Shown here piece after piece: positions 36,680-45,733 of a stretch of 64,000 nucleotides of DNA; within the stretch, counting starts at the first letter, position 1; each line of letters starts with the position of its first letter. Origin of the DNA: Variibacter sp. (GTDB lineage Bacteria > Pseudomonadota > Alphaproteobacteria > Rhizobiales > Xanthobacteraceae); NCBI GenBank assembly GCA_019689555.1, contig JADGHE010000004.1, forward strand, positions 25,974 through 89,973. The letters are read 5' to 3'. The notes beneath the pieces are model-generated. The model was not told the DNA's origin. It saw only the letters and a list, made by a program, of their open reading frames with translations, and did no database searches. Both the position numbers and the translations under genes were made by a program.

Positions 36680-37137
36680 GCGCGCGGACCGGCATAGAGT
36701 TCGTCCGCCCGCCGCTCGAAGGCCGCCGCAAAGCGGCGGAAGGCCGTGTCGAAGACCGTGCCCATGACGAAGCTGAGCGCGCGGCTTCGGAACTCGTAGG
36801 CGATGAAGAACTCGACCTCGCACTCGTTCGCCGAAAGCGCGTGGAAACGCCAGCGGTTGTCGAGATGGCTGAAGGGGCCGTTGAGGTATTCGACGAAAAT
36901 GAGCAGGCGCGGCCGGTCGAGCGTCACCTGGCTCGTGAACGTCTCCCGCAGCAGCTTGTAGGCCACGGTCATGTCGGCCGTGAGCACCTCGACCCCCTCC
37001 CCGCTGGCGGCGCGCCGGCGCACTTTCAGGGATTCGCACAGGGGCAGGAATTCCGGGTAGCGTTCGACGTCGGCCACGAGGTCGAACATTTCGGACGCGG
37101 CGTGGCGCACCCGGCGGGTCGTTTGGAATAGGGGCAT
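36667..37137 (-). CDS. COQ10/RatA-like START-domain protein (ubiquinone-binding)
   Basis: A 156-residue polyketide cyclase/START-like protein: 'RRVRHAASEMFDLVADVERYPEFLPLCESLKVRRR', 'TADMTVAYKLLRETFTSQVTLDRP', 'LNGPFSHLDNRWRFHALSANECEVEFFIAYEFRSRAL'. This family contains yeast Coq10, a ubiquinone chaperone, and bacterial RatA. In alphaproteobacteria it commonly follows lipA, as here (6 nt downstream). A role in ubiquinone delivery to the respiratory chain is inferred. Confidence 0.9.
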   Translation of the reverse strand: MPLFQTTRRVRHAASEMFDLVADVERYPEFLPLCESLKVRRRAASGEGVEVLTADMTVAYKLLRETFTSQVTLDRPRLLIFVEYLNGPFSHLDNRWRFHALSANECEVEFFIAYEFRSRALSFVMGTVFDTAFRRFAAAFERRADELYAGPRAQRG

Positions 37138-37143
37138 CGATCG

Positions 37144-38094
37144 TCAGCGGCTGCGCTGTGCGTCCCGCGCCGCACGCAGGCGGGCGAAGTCCTCGCCGGC
37201 ATGGTGCGACGAGCGCGTGAGGGGCGAGGACGAAACCATCAGAAACCCCTTCGCATAGGCGATGGTCTCGTAGGCCTTGAATTCCTCCGGCGTCACGAAG
37301 CGCACGACCGGATGGTGCTTGCGTGTCGGCTGCAGATACTGGCCGATGGTGAGAAAGTCGACCCCGGCGCTGCGCAGGTCGTCCATGACCTGAATGACTT
37401 CGTGCCGCTCCTCGCCGAGCCCGACCATGATGCCGGACTTGGTGAACATCGCGGGGTCGATCTCCTTCACCCGCTGCAGGAGCCGCAGAGAGTGGAAGTA
37501 GCGGGCGCCCGGGCGCACCGTGAGATAGCGCGAGGGCACCGTTTCGAGGTTGTGGTTGAACACGTCCGGCCGGGCGGCCACGACGGTCTCGATCGCCCCC
37601 GGCTTGCGCAGGAAATCGGGCGTCAGCACCTCGATGGTGATGCCCTTGCAGCGGGCGCGGATCGCCGCGATCACGGCGGCGAAGTGGCCCGCCCCGCCGT
37701 CGGGCAGATCGTCGCGATCGACGGAGGTGACGACCACGTGCGACAGGCCGAGCTGCTCCGTCGCAGCCGCTACCCTTTCGGGCTCGCCCGGGTCGAGCGG
37801 GCCGGGCAGCCCGGTCTTGACGTTGCAGAAGGCGCAGGCGCGGGTGCACGTGTCGCCCATGATCATGAAGGTCGCGTGCTTCTTCTCCCAGCACTCGCCG
37901 ATATTGGGGCAGCCCGCCTCCTCGCACACCGTGACGAGCCGGTTCTCGCGCAGCGTGCGGTTCGTTTCCGCAAAACCCCGCGACGTCGGCGCGCGCACCC
38001 GGATCCAGGCGGGCTTGCGCAGGATCGGCGTGTCGGGCCGGTTCGCCTTCTCGGGGTGGCGGGGACGGGTTGTGCTGTCGAGTACGACGACCAT
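37144..38094 (-). CDS. lipA: Lipoyl synthase
   Basis: A 316-residue radical-SAM enzyme that inserts two sulfurs into protein-bound octanoate. It has both clusters: auxiliary Cys57, Cys62, Cys68 ('[12 protein letters not shown]') and radical-SAM Cys83, Cys87, Cys90 ('CTRACAFC'), plus '[16 protein letters not shown]' and the C-terminal '[10 protein letters not shown]' carrying the Ser ligand. It lies downstream of lpdA on the same strand, supplying the cofactor for PdhB, PdhC and other lipoyl proteins. The ATG is at 38094. Confidence 0.98.
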   Translation of the reverse strand: MVVVLDSTTRPRHPEKANRPDTPILRKPAWIRVRAPTSRGFAETNRTLRENRLVTVCEEAGCPNIGECWEKKHATFMIMGDTCTRACAFCNVKTGLPGPLDPGEPERVAAATEQLGLSHVVVTSVDRDDLPDGGAGHFAAVIAAIRARCKGITIEVLTPDFLRKPGAIETVVAARPDVFNHNLETVPSRYLTVRPGARYFHSLRLLQRVKEIDPAMFTKSGIMVGLGEERHEVIQVMDDLRSAGVDFLTIGQYLQPTRKHHPVVRFVTPEEFKAYETIAYAKGFLMVSSSPLTRSSHHAGEDFARLRAARDAQRSR

Positions 38095-38261
38095 CGGGGC
38101 GCCTTCTCAAGGCCCCTCTGCCATCGGGCCTTTGTCTCTTCTCAGGTACAGTCGCCGGCGGCGTTTGTGAAGGGTCGCGCCAGGCTCGCCGGCGCCGGAC
38201 GGCGGCGCGCACCGAGCGCCGCGCAACGGATGCGCGCGGCCGCCCCGCCGCGACGGCGAAT

Positions 38262-39695
38262 TCAGATGTTCAGCACGCGCCCGTAGGCGTCGAGCACCGC
38301 CTCCTTCATCGTCTCCGATAGGGTCGGATGCGGGAAGATCGAGTGGATCAGCTCCTCCTCGGTCGTCTCCAGGTTCATGGCGATCACGAAGCCCTGGATC
38401 AGCTCCGTCACCTCGGCGCCCACCATGTGCGCGCCGAGAAGCTGGCCCGTCGCCTTGTCGAAGACGACCTTGACGAGCCCCTGGTCTTCCCCCAGTGCGA
38501 TCGCCTTGCCGTTTCCGATGAAGGGGAAGCGGCCCACGCGTATCTCGCGACCGCTCTCCTTCGCCTCGGCCTCGGTGAGGCCGACGGAGGCGATCTGCGG
38601 ACGGCAATAGGTGCAGCCCGGGATGAGAGTCTTGTTCATCGGATGCGGGTTGAGGCCCTTGATCGCCTCGACGCAGATGATACCTTCGTGCTCGGCCTTG
38701 TGCGCGAGCATCGGCGGGCCGGCGACATCGCCGATCGCATAGATGCCGGGAACGTTCGTCCGGGCGAACGGGTCGGTGACGATCGTCCCCCGCTCGATCT
38801 TCACGCCGAGCGCCTCGAGACCGAGATTCTCGACATTGCCGACGACGCCGACGGCGGAGATGACCCGCTCCGCTTCGATCGTGAGCGCCTTGCCCGCAGC
38901 GTTCTCCACTGTGGCGACGACCGAATCCGCCTTCCTGTCGAGCTTCGTCACCTTGGCGCTGGTGTGGATCGTGATGCCCTGCTTCTCGAACTGCTTGCGG
39001 GCGAAGGCGGCGATCTCCGCATCCTCCGCCGGCAGAATCTGCGGCAGCACTTCGACGATGGTCACCTCCGCGCCGAACGTGCGGTAGAAGCTTGCGAACT
39101 CGACGCCGATCGCGCCCGAGCCGACGACCAAAAGGGATTTCGGTATGATCGGGGCGACCATCGCCTCGAAATAGGTCCAGATCAGCTTGCCGTCCGGCTC
39201 GAGGCCGGGCAGGACGCGCGGCCGCGCGCCGGTCGCCACGATGATGTGCTTTGCCTGATAGTTTCCGGGGCCGAGCGCGCCCTTCGGCACGTCCGTCTTG
39301 AGCCGGTCGTCGTGCGGCTTCACCGCGACCTTTCCGGGCGCTGCGATTCGCGCGTCGCCCCAGATCACCGACACGTTGTTTTTGCGCATCAGAAAGGCGA
39401 TGCCGTCGGAGAGCCGCTTGGCCACGCCGCGCGAGCGCTTCACCACCGCGGCGGGGTCGAATCCCACCTTTTCCGCGACAAGCCCGTAATCTCCGGCGTG
39501 TTCGAGATAGTCGAAGATCTCGGCCGAGCGCAGAAGCGCCTTGGTCGGGATGCAGCCCCAGTTCGTGCAGATGCCGCCGAGATGGGCGCGCTCGACGATC
39601 GCGGTCTTGAAGCCGAGCTGCGCGGCGCGGATCGCCGTTACGTAGCCGCCGGGTCCCGAGCCGATGATGATGACGTCGAAGGTGGTGTCAGCCAT
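38262..39695 (-). CDS. lpdA: Dihydrolipoyl dehydrogenase (E3)
   Basis: A 477-residue FAD disulfide oxidoreductase. FAD motif 'DVIIIGSGPGGYVTAIRAAQLG', redox pair Cys43 and Cys48 ('GGICTNWGCIPTKALL'), NAD motif 'LVVGSGAIGVEFASFYRTFGAEVTIVE', second FAD motif 'GIYAIGDVAGPPMLAHKA' and the dimer-interface 'HPTLSE' His/Glu are all present. It reoxidises dihydrolipoyl groups of the pyruvate dehydrogenase complex. ATG 39695 is chosen; TTG 39701 is an alternative. 285 nt separate it from pdhC. Confidence 0.96.
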   Translation of the reverse strand: MADTTFDVIIIGSGPGGYVTAIRAAQLGFKTAIVERAHLGGICTNWGCIPTKALLRSAEIFDYLEHAGDYGLVAEKVGFDPAAVVKRSRGVAKRLSDGIAFLMRKNNVSVIWGDARIAAPGKVAVKPHDDRLKTDVPKGALGPGNYQAKHIIVATGARPRVLPGLEPDGKLIWTYFEAMVAPIIPKSLLVVGSGAIGVEFASFYRTFGAEVTIVEVLPQILPAEDAEIAAFARKQFEKQGITIHTSAKVTKLDRKADSVVATVENAAGKALTIEAERVISAVGVVGNVENLGLEALGVKIERGTIVTDPFARTNVPGIYAIGDVAGPPMLAHKAEHEGIICVEAIKGLNPHPMNKTLIPGCTYCRPQIASVGLTEAEAKESGREIRVGRFPFIGNGKAIALGEDQGLVKVVFDKATGQLLGAHMVGAEVTELIQGFVIAMNLETTEEELIHSIFPHPTLSETMKEAVLDAYGRVLNI

Positions 39696-39980
39696 GTCCA
39701 AGTCTTTCGCTGGTGCGCCGCGGCGCCGGTGCGGCGCGGCGGATGCCGACGCCGGCTCTCAAGACGGATCTTCCGATCGAAACGGATTGCGCAGCATCTC
39801 GCCGGCGCGCACGTCGCGACCTTCATGCCGCCAAATTCCGACAATCCTGCGATCAATTCAACACAAGCGGGGCCGCACAACCCTCATGGCCGCCCCTGTC
39901 GGGAAACAGACTTTGTCGGCCCTGAAACCGGTCTCGCGCCCGCCCATGGCTTTCGTCCCCGCGCGTCGATGCGCGCTGCG

Positions 39981-41396
39981 TCACACCAGCATCATCACCG
40001 GATTTTCGATCAGCGCCTTGAACGCGCCGAGGAGCTGCGCGCCGAGCGCGCCGTCGACGGCGCGATGATCGGTCGAAAGCGTCGCCGACATCATCGTAGC
40101 GACTTCGATCTTGCCGTTCCTCACGATCGCGCGCTGCTCGCCGGCGCCGACGGCGAGGATCGTGGCGTGCGGCGGATTGATGACCGCGGCGAACTCCCTG
40201 ATCCCGTACATGCCGAGGTTCGACACGGCGGTCGAGCCGCCCTGATACTCCTCGGGCTTGAGCTTGCGGGCGCGGGCGCGCGCGGCATAGTCCTTCATCT
40301 CGGCGGAGATGACCGAGAGCGACTTGGTTTCGGCGCGGCGGACGACCGGCGTGATGAGCCCGTTCGGAATGGAGACGGCCACGCCGACGTCGGAATGCTT
40401 GTGCTTGAGCATGCCGCCCTCGGTCCAGGTGACGTTCGCATCCGGCACCTGCTGCAGCGCGAGCGCCAGCGCCTTGATGACGAAGTCGTTGATCGTGAGC
40501 TTGTAGGCCGGCTTGCCGTCCTTGTCCTTCGGCGCGGCGGCGTTGATCTCCTCGCGCGCGGCGAGCAGCTTGTCGATGTTGCAGTCGACCGTGAGATAGA
40601 AGTGCGGGATCGTCTGCTTCGCCTGCACGAGGCGCTGCGCGATGATTTTGCGCATCGAGTCGTGCGGCACGACGTCGTAGGTGCCCGGCTCGTAGAGCGC
40701 GCGGATCTTCTCGTCCGCGAGCGCGGCGACGGCGGGCGCGCCCGCGGGCGGCGGCGGAGCTGCCGCGGCCGGCGCGGCAACGGGCTTCAACCTCCGGCCT
40801 GCCTTCGCCTGCTCGATGTCGCGGGCGACGATGCGGCCGTGAGGCCCGGAGCCCTGGACGCGGGAGAGATCGATGCCCGCCTCCTTCGCAAGGCGCCGGG
40901 CGAGCGGCGAGGAGAAGATCCGGCCCCGATCGTCCGCCGCCGGGCGTGCCGCCTCGGCCACCGCCGCGGGCGCGGCCTCATGACGATCGACTTGCGGCAG
41001 CTCGGCGCGCGGCGCAGCCGCCCTCTCCGCCTCCGAGGCGGCCGCGGACGGGCGCTCCGGCGACGGGGCGGACGGCGGTTCCGCGGCCTTCGACGCCGGA
41101 GGCGCTTCGCCGCGCGGCTTGGCCGCCTCGGCGCCCGCGGCCGCCACATCTTCCCCCTCCTGCGCCAGCACCGCGATCACTTGGTTGACCGGCACGTCCT
41201 CCGCACCCTCGGGAACGAGGATCTTGGCGAGCACGCCCTCGTCGATCGCCTCGACCTCCATCGTCGCCTTGTCGGTCTCGATCTCCGCGATCACGTCGCC
41301 GGGGGAAACCTTATCGCCTTCCTTCTTGAGCCACCGCGCGAGGTTCCCCTTCTCCATCGTCGGCGACAGGGCGGGCATGAGAATGTTGGTGGGCAT
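39981..41396 (-). CDS. pdhC: Pyruvate dehydrogenase E2: dihydrolipoyl acetyltransferase
   Basis: A 471-residue E2. Residues 1-80 form a lipoyl domain with Lys43 in '[12 protein letters not shown]'; a Pro/Ala/Glu-rich linker follows; a peripheral subunit-binding domain ('IFSSPLARRLAKEAGIDLSRVQGSGPHGRIVARDIE') binds E1/E3; the catalytic domain ends with 'STDHRAVDG' (His444, Asp448). It transfers acetyl from lipoate to CoA. It lies 18 nt after the 77-residue membrane protein gene, in one transcription unit with pdhB and pdhA. Confidence 0.97.
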   Translation of the reverse strand: MPTNILMPALSPTMEKGNLARWLKKEGDKVSPGDVIAEIETDKATMEVEAIDEGVLAKILVPEGAEDVPVNQVIAVLAQEGEDVAAAGAEAAKPRGEAPPASKAAEPPSAPSPERPSAAASEAERAAAPRAELPQVDRHEAAPAAVAEAARPAADDRGRIFSSPLARRLAKEAGIDLSRVQGSGPHGRIVARDIEQAKAGRRLKPVAAPAAAAPPPPAGAPAVAALADEKIRALYEPGTYDVVPHDSMRKIIAQRLVQAKQTIPHFYLTVDCNIDKLLAAREEINAAAPKDKDGKPAYKLTINDFVIKALALALQQVPDANVTWTEGGMLKHKHSDVGVAVSIPNGLITPVVRRAETKSLSVISAEMKDYAARARARKLKPEEYQGGSTAVSNLGMYGIREFAAVINPPHATILAVGAGEQRAIVRNGKIEVATMMSATLSTDHRAVDGALGAQLLGAFKALIENPVMMLV

Positions 41397-41414
41397 GCGA
41401 TGATGTCCTGATCT

Positions 41415-41648
41415 TCACGACTTCGGCCGGCCGGCGCGCCACGCCTGGCGGCGCCTCAGCCTGCGCTCCACCCACGACTCGATCACGTCATAAGCGGCGA
41501 CGAGCGCCAGCAGCGCGCCCCACGCCTTGAAGAAGCCCAGCCACGTCCAGTCCGCGTAGCCCAGTCCCATCATCAGGAGCGCGGCCGGAACCATTCCGGC
41601 GGCCCAGATGACGAGGACAAGCGCGCGCGATCTCATCGTGTCGGGCAT
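41415..41648 (-). CDS. Small membrane protein between pdhB and pdhC
   Basis: A 77-residue protein of unknown function with two hydrophobic segments, 'ALVLVIWAAGMVPAALLMMGLGY' and 'GFFKAWGALLALVAAYDVIE', and a basic tail ('RRLRRRQAWRAGRPKS') likely in the cytoplasm. It starts 6 nt after the DUF5076 gene and ends 18 nt before pdhC, so it is cotranscribed. I do not recognise a family. Its position suggests anchoring or regulation of the complex, but nothing in the sequence proves that. Confidence 0.75.
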   Translation of the reverse strand: MPDTMRSRALVLVIWAAGMVPAALLMMGLGYADWTWLGFFKAWGALLALVAAYDVIESWVERRLRRRQAWRAGRPKS

Positions 41649-41654
41649 GGCGCC

Positions 41655-41948
41655 TCAGCCGATGGCGCTCGTCGAGCCGGGATCGGTGGGCGAGTCCATC
41701 TCGGCGTCGAACAGGTTGCGGATGCGCTCGACCGTGACCTCCTCCGGAATATCGTCCTCCGCCTTGTAGATGCGGGCGACGTGACGCGCGACGTCGGCGA
41801 GAATCATTCCCCAGGCTTCCGGGTCGGCGAAGGCGCGGCGCAGCGCAACGTGCAGCCCGCCGTCGACGATGGCCGCGCGCAGCACTTCCGTGCCGCCCCT
41901 TTCCAGCGCCGTCGGGGGCGCGCCGAGCGCATCGAAGCTGGCCATCAT
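41655..41948 (-). CDS. DUF5076-like small protein
   Basis: A 97-residue soluble acidic protein: 'LERGGTEVLRAAIVDGGLHVALRRAFADPEAWGMILADVARHVARIYKAEDDIPEEVTVERIRNLFDAEMDSPTDPG'. The 'EVLRAAIVDGGL' and 'WGMILADVARHVAR' blocks match what I recall of DUF5076, which in Hyphomicrobiales is encoded between pdhB and pdhC. Two adjacent ATGs (41948, 41945) are possible. It starts 4 nt after the pdhB stop. No function is known. Confidence 0.8.
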   Translation of the reverse strand: MMASFDALGAPPTALERGGTEVLRAAIVDGGLHVALRRAFADPEAWGMILADVARHVARIYKAEDDIPEEVTVERIRNLFDAEMDSPTDPGSTSAIG

Positions 41949-41952
41949 CGCC

Positions 41953-43392
41953 TCACCGGTAGCAGACCGCCTTCACGGCCTCGATCACCTCGGCCACCGA
42001 AGGCAGCGCGAGCTTTTCCAAATTGGCGGCGTAGGGCATCGGCACGTCCTTGCCGGAGACGCGCAGCACCGGCGCGTCGAGCCAGTCGAAAGCGCGCTCC
42101 ATGATGCGGGCGGCGATCTCGGCGCCCACGCCGGACTGCTGCCAGCCCTCTTCGACCGTCACCGCGCGCCCGGTCTTCTTCACCGAGGCGATGATCGTCT
42201 CGGTGTCCATCGGGCGTAGCGTGCGCAGGTCGATGACCTCGGCGTCGATGTCCTCCTTGGCGAGCTCCTCTGCGGCCTTCAGCGCATAGGTCATGCCCAT
42301 CGACCAGGCGACGAGCGTCACGTCCTTGCCGGGCCGGGCGATGCGCGCCTTGCCGATCGGGAGCACGTAGTCGTCGAGCTTCGGCACCGGGAAGGAGTGG
42401 CCGTAGAGGATTTCGTTTTCGAGGAAGACGATGGGGTTCGGATCGCGGATCGCGGCCTTGAGCAGCCCCTTCGCGTCGGCGGCCGTGTAGGGCGCGATCA
42501 CCTTGAGTCCGGGAATGTGCGAGTACCAGGCCGAGTAGTCCTGGCTGTGCTGCGCGGCGACGCGGGCGGCCGGGCCGTTCGGCCCGCGAAACACGATCGG
42601 GCACTGCATCTGTCCGCCCGACATGTACAGCGTCTTCGCCGCGGAATTGATGATGTGGTCGATGGCCTGCATCGCGAAGTTCCAGGTCATGAACTCGACG
42701 ATGGGCCGCAGGCCCGCCATCGCCGCGCCGACGCCGAGACCCGCGAAGCCGTGCTCGGTGATCGGCGTGTCGACCACGCGCTTCGGGCCGAACTCCTGGA
42801 GCAGCCCCTGCGTGACCTTGTAGGCGCCCTGATATTCGCCGACCTCCTCGCCCATGATGAACACGCGATCGTCGCGCCGCATTTCCTCCGCCATGGCGTC
42901 GCGCAGCGCCTCGCGGACCGTCATCGTCACCATCTCGGTGCCTGCGGGCACTTCCGGCTCGGGCTGTACCTGCGGCTCGGGCGGAGCGGCCTCGGCAGGC
43001 TTTGGCGCGGCAGGAACGCGGGCGGTCTTGGCGGCCGACTCCTGCGCCGCGGGCGGCGCGGATTCGGCGGCCTTCTGCTGCTCGGCCGGCTGGCTCTGCG
43101 CCGGGGCATGCGCGCTCTTGCCGTTGCTCTTGAGGGCGGCGGCGTCCTCCCCCTCGGCGAGAATCATGGCGATCGGCGTGTTGACCGCGACGTCCTCGGT
43201 GCCTTCCGGCACCAGAATCTTTCCGAGCGTGCCTTCCTCGACGGCCTCGACTTCCATGGTCGCCTTGTCGGTCTCGATCTCGGCGATCACGTCGCCGGCT
43301 TTGACCCGCTCTCCTTCCTTCTTGATCCACTTGGCGAGGTTTCCCTTCTCCATCGTGGGCGACAAGGCGGGCATCAAGACTTCAATCGGCAT
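41953..43392 (-). CDS. pdhB: Pyruvate dehydrogenase E1 beta with N-terminal lipoyl domain
   Basis: A 479-residue E1 beta. Unlike most bacteria, residues 1-80 form a lipoyl domain (Lys43 in '[16 protein letters not shown]'), followed by an Ala/Pro/Glu-rich linker to about residue 150. The transketolase-like domain starts at '[43 protein letters not shown]' and ends with '[21 protein letters not shown]'. It is thus a second lipoylated subunit beside E2, a hallmark of alphaproteobacterial pdh operons. Its product pairs with PdhA. Confidence 0.97.
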   Translation of the reverse strand: MPIEVLMPALSPTMEKGNLAKWIKKEGERVKAGDVIAEIETDKATMEVEAVEEGTLGKILVPEGTEDVAVNTPIAMILAEGEDAAALKSNGKSAHAPAQSQPAEQQKAAESAPPAAQESAAKTARVPAAPKPAEAAPPEPQVQPEPEVPAGTEMVTMTVREALRDAMAEEMRRDDRVFIMGEEVGEYQGAYKVTQGLLQEFGPKRVVDTPITEHGFAGLGVGAAMAGLRPIVEFMTWNFAMQAIDHIINSAAKTLYMSGGQMQCPIVFRGPNGPAARVAAQHSQDYSAWYSHIPGLKVIAPYTAADAKGLLKAAIRDPNPIVFLENEILYGHSFPVPKLDDYVLPIGKARIARPGKDVTLVAWSMGMTYALKAAEELAKEDIDAEVIDLRTLRPMDTETIIASVKKTGRAVTVEEGWQQSGVGAEIAARIMERAFDWLDAPVLRVSGKDVPMPYAANLEKLALPSVAEVIEAVKAVCYR

Positions 43393-43412
43393 TCAACGCT
43401 CCGGCCTTCGGG

Positions 43413-43706
43413 CTACTTCATGATCCGGTTGAGATTGGTCGCGAGCGAGATCGTGATCGCCGCCAGCGTCATGCAGACGAAAAAGGCGACGATCGCCTTG
43501 TTGACGACGGCGGCTTCCCGATCCGCTGCGCCCTGAAGACGGGTCGCGGCGAACGGCCATGCCGCCACCGCGAGCCGACGGCGCAGCGCGCGCTCGGGCC
43601 CCTCGACCGCCGCCAGAATCCGCAGGCCATAGACGGCTGCGACGGCCCAGCTCACCGCCGCGCCGGCGAGGGTGAGCACGAGGAGCCCTGTCGCCAGCGC
43701 GCCCAT
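43413..43706 (-). CDS. Small membrane protein between pdhA and pdhB
   Basis: A 97-residue protein with two transmembrane segments, 'ALATGLLVLTLAGAAVSWAVAAVYGLRIL' and 'VVNKAIVAFFVCMTLAAITISLATN', separated by a charged loop ('VEGPERALRRRLAVAAWPFAATRLQGAADREA'). An in-frame GTG at 43709 would add one residue. It lies 55 nt downstream of pdhA and 20 nt upstream of pdhB. I recognise no family; it is the third uncharacterised small protein inside the pdh cluster. Confidence 0.7.
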   Translation of the reverse strand: MGALATGLLVLTLAGAAVSWAVAAVYGLRILAAVEGPERALRRRLAVAAWPFAATRLQGAADREAAVVNKAIVAFFVCMTLAAITISLATNLNRIMK

Positions 43707-43761
43707 CACGCCGCTCCGACTTTCGCTATGGATACCGACGCCATCGGGTCAGCGCAGCACA

Positions 43762-44808
43762 TCAGCGCAGCACATCGGTGTAGAGCTCGGACGGATCCGG
43801 CTCGGGATCGTGGATCGCGAATTCGGCCGCCTCGTTGACCACGTCCCGCACTTCGCTGTCGATCTGCTTGAGGTCGTCTTCCTTTGCCCAGCCCTTCTCG
43901 AGCAGGCGGCGGCGCACCTGTTCGATCGGGTCCTGCTCGGTGCGGACCCGCTGCACCTCCTCCCGCGTGCGGTACTTCGCGGGGTCGGACATCGAGTGGC
44001 CGCGATAGCGATAGGTCAACATCTCGAGGATGTAGGGACCGTTGCCTTCGCGCGCCCATTTCACGGCCTTATCGCCCGCGGCCTTCACCGCGCGCACGTC
44101 CATGCCGTTGACCTGCTCGCCGGGAATGTTGAAGGAGGCTCCGCGCTTGGACAGATCGGTCTGCGCCGAGGAGCGGGCGACCGAGGTGCCCATCGCGTAG
44201 CGATTGTTCTCGATAATGTAGACCACGGGGAGCTTCCACAGCTCCGCCATGTTGAAGCTTTCGGCGACCTGTCCCTGGTTCGCCGCGCCGTCGCCGAAAT
44301 AGGTGAGGCAGACGTGGTCGTTGCCGCGGTAGCGATTGGCGAAGGCGAGCCCGGTGCCGAGCGACGCCGGCGCGCCGACGATGCCGTGCCCTCCGTAGAA
44401 GTTCTTCTCCACGGAGAACATGTGCATCGAGCCGCCCTTGCCCTTGGAGTAGCCACTGCGCCGGCCGGTCAGCTCCGCCATCACGCCCTTGGGGTCCATC
44501 CCGCAGGCGAGCATGTGCCCGTGGTCGCGGTAGCCGGTGATGACCTGGTCGCCGTCCTTGATGGCCATCTGCATGCCGACGACGACCGCCTCCTGCCCGA
44601 TATAGAGGTGGCAGAAGCCGCCGATCAGGCCCATGCCGTAGAGCTGTCCGGCCTTCTCCTCGAATCGGCGGATGAGCAGCATCGCGCGGTAGGCGTGCAG
44701 CTCCTCCTCGCGCGTGAACTCGGCCGGCGCGATGGCCCATACCCGTTCGTTCTCGGCGGGCGCGGAAGCAGCGGCCGGTACGGTTTGCTTCGGTTTGGCG
44801 GCAGCCAT
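43762..44808 (-). CDS. pdhA: Pyruvate dehydrogenase E1 alpha
   Basis: A 348-residue TPP enzyme: 'YRAMLLIRRFEEKAGQLYGMGLIGGFCHLYIGQEAVVVGM', the TPP-Mg motif 'YFGDGAANQGQVAESFNMAELWKLPVVYIIENNRYAMGT', and the phosphorylation-loop region 'RYRGHSMSDPAKYRTREEV'. With PdhB it decarboxylates pyruvate and acetylates lipoate. ATG 44808 has AGGA 7 nt upstream. It is the first gene of the pdhA-pdhB-pdhC cluster; the FtsB/DivIC-like gene lies 155 nt upstream on the same strand. Confidence 0.97.
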   Translation of the reverse strand: MAAAKPKQTVPAAASAPAENERVWAIAPAEFTREEELHAYRAMLLIRRFEEKAGQLYGMGLIGGFCHLYIGQEAVVVGMQMAIKDGDQVITGYRDHGHMLACGMDPKGVMAELTGRRSGYSKGKGGSMHMFSVEKNFYGGHGIVGAPASLGTGLAFANRYRGNDHVCLTYFGDGAANQGQVAESFNMAELWKLPVVYIIENNRYAMGTSVARSSAQTDLSKRGASFNIPGEQVNGMDVRAVKAAGDKAVKWAREGNGPYILEMLTYRYRGHSMSDPAKYRTREEVQRVRTEQDPIEQVRRRLLEKGWAKEDDLKQIDSEVRDVVNEAAEFAIHDPEPDPSELYTDVLR

Positions 44809-44963
44809 GCGGATCCTCGCGCACGGATGGTCAAGCGTCCTCACCCCCATAACGCAAATCCCAGGCCGGCGGAAGCGCAGGGGCGAACCGCCGCTGTCTC
44901 GCAAGACGCCGATCCAAAACCTTGAAGCGAATCGCGAAATGGCCGGTGGAACGCCGCGGCGGG

Positions 44964-45326
44964 CTATCTTGCGGCCGCCACCGCGCCCTGCCCCGCCGTC
45001 GGCCGCCGCCCGATCAGAATGAGATCGCGCGGATGGACGTAGCCGAGCATGGCGCGGGCCTGCTCGTCGAGCATGTCGGGGTCCAGGCTGTCCGAGCGCA
45101 ACAGGGCGACCCGGCGCTGCCACGCGAGGCGCTCGCTCTTCAGCCGCTGGAGCTCTTCGGAGAGCTCGTGAAGCTCGTTGACGAGGTCCTGCTTGGCCTT
45201 GAGCCCGCGATTGCCCGTATAGGCGTGGACGCCGAAATAGCCGATCAGCAAGGCGGCCATGACGTAGAGGCCGAGCGTCGTGAGCGCGGTTCGCAGGCGG
45301 GTGCGGCTGACCATGGCGGCGAGCAT
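44964..45326 (-). CDS. FtsB/DivIC-like septum formation initiator
   Basis: A 120-residue bitopic protein: a helix at about residues 18-36 ('LGLYVMAALLIGYFGVHAYTG'), then a coiled coil ('LKAKQDLVNELHELSEELQRLKSERLAWQRRVALLRSDSLDPDMLDEQARAMLGYVHPRDLILI') and a disordered end. This is the FtsB/DivIC architecture of the divisome. A second start is ATG 45314. An exact TTAA-N7-TTAA box lies 13 nt upstream of the first ATG, pointing to CtrA control. It precedes pdhA, as in many alphaproteobacteria. Confidence 0.9.
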   Translation of the reverse strand: MLAAMVSRTRLRTALTTLGLYVMAALLIGYFGVHAYTGNRGLKAKQDLVNELHELSEELQRLKSERLAWQRRVALLRSDSLDPDMLDEQARAMLGYVHPRDLILIGRRPTAGQGAVAAAR

Positions 45327-45338
45327 CCGCGAGCCCCC

Positions 45339-45353
45339 TTAAGGTCTCATTAA
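45339..45353. promoter_or_regulatory. Exact CtrA-type box TTAA-N7-TTAA before the ftsB-like gene
   Basis: TTAA (45339-45342), seven bases ggtctca, TTAA (45350-45353). It matches the full CtrA consensus and is 13 nt before the gene start; in this GC-rich DNA I saw no other exact copy in 64 kb. Direct control of a division gene by the cell-cycle master regulator is the inference. Confidence 0.6.
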
Positions 45354-45643
45354 AGTTGCGGCGGGCGCCGCCTTCCGGGGCGCAACGAGCCCCTCCTGCT
45401 CCCCGTCGGCGCGATGCCGGGGCGCGTGCGGGAGCCGGCGGCTTTCGGCGATTTGATACAGGACGCGGGCGGCGGCGACGGAGGCTGCCCATCGTCCTCG
45501 CCCCACGGCGCTGGGAACGACAGAGTTGCGCGTTCTTGTGCGGCAGGCCGCGAATCGGAAGGATTCGCGGCGGCGCGGGACCTCCCCGGCCGACGGGAGC
45601 CGTTTCCGCGGTGGACCGCGGCCCGCACGGCGGCGGCGAAAGA

Positions 45644-45672
45644 TTGCCCGCGCAAGGCGGCTTCGCTATAGG
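45644..45672 (+). promoter_or_regulatory. Promoter of tRNA-Cys
   Basis: TTGCCC (45644-45649), a 17-nt spacer and TATAGG (45667-45672) fit a sigma70-type promoter. The expected start is near 45679, giving a leader of about 55 nt before the tRNA. Confidence 0.6.
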
Positions 45673-45733
45673 GAGCATCTGTTCCGTTGGGGTGCCTTGC
45701 GCTCGCGCGAGGCGTTTCCCATAACGGGCCAGA

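Larger units (their letters stand above)
45327..45733. other. Intergenic region between the ftsB-like gene and tRNA-Cys
   Basis: No gene. Besides the CtrA box (45339-45353) and the tRNA-Cys promoter (45644-45672), it holds a strong hairpin GCCGCGAATC (45547-45556) / GATTCGCGGC (45562-45571) with a 5-nt loop and a smaller one CCGCGG (45606-45611) / CCGCGG (45616-45621). These may insulate the two divergent transcription units. Confidence 0.65.

Noticed and set aside
38328..41411. A 1027-codon + frame opposite lpdA and pdhC
   Set aside because: It is the complement of two genes with full catalytic motifs; composition is the usual antisense artefact of GC-rich DNA.
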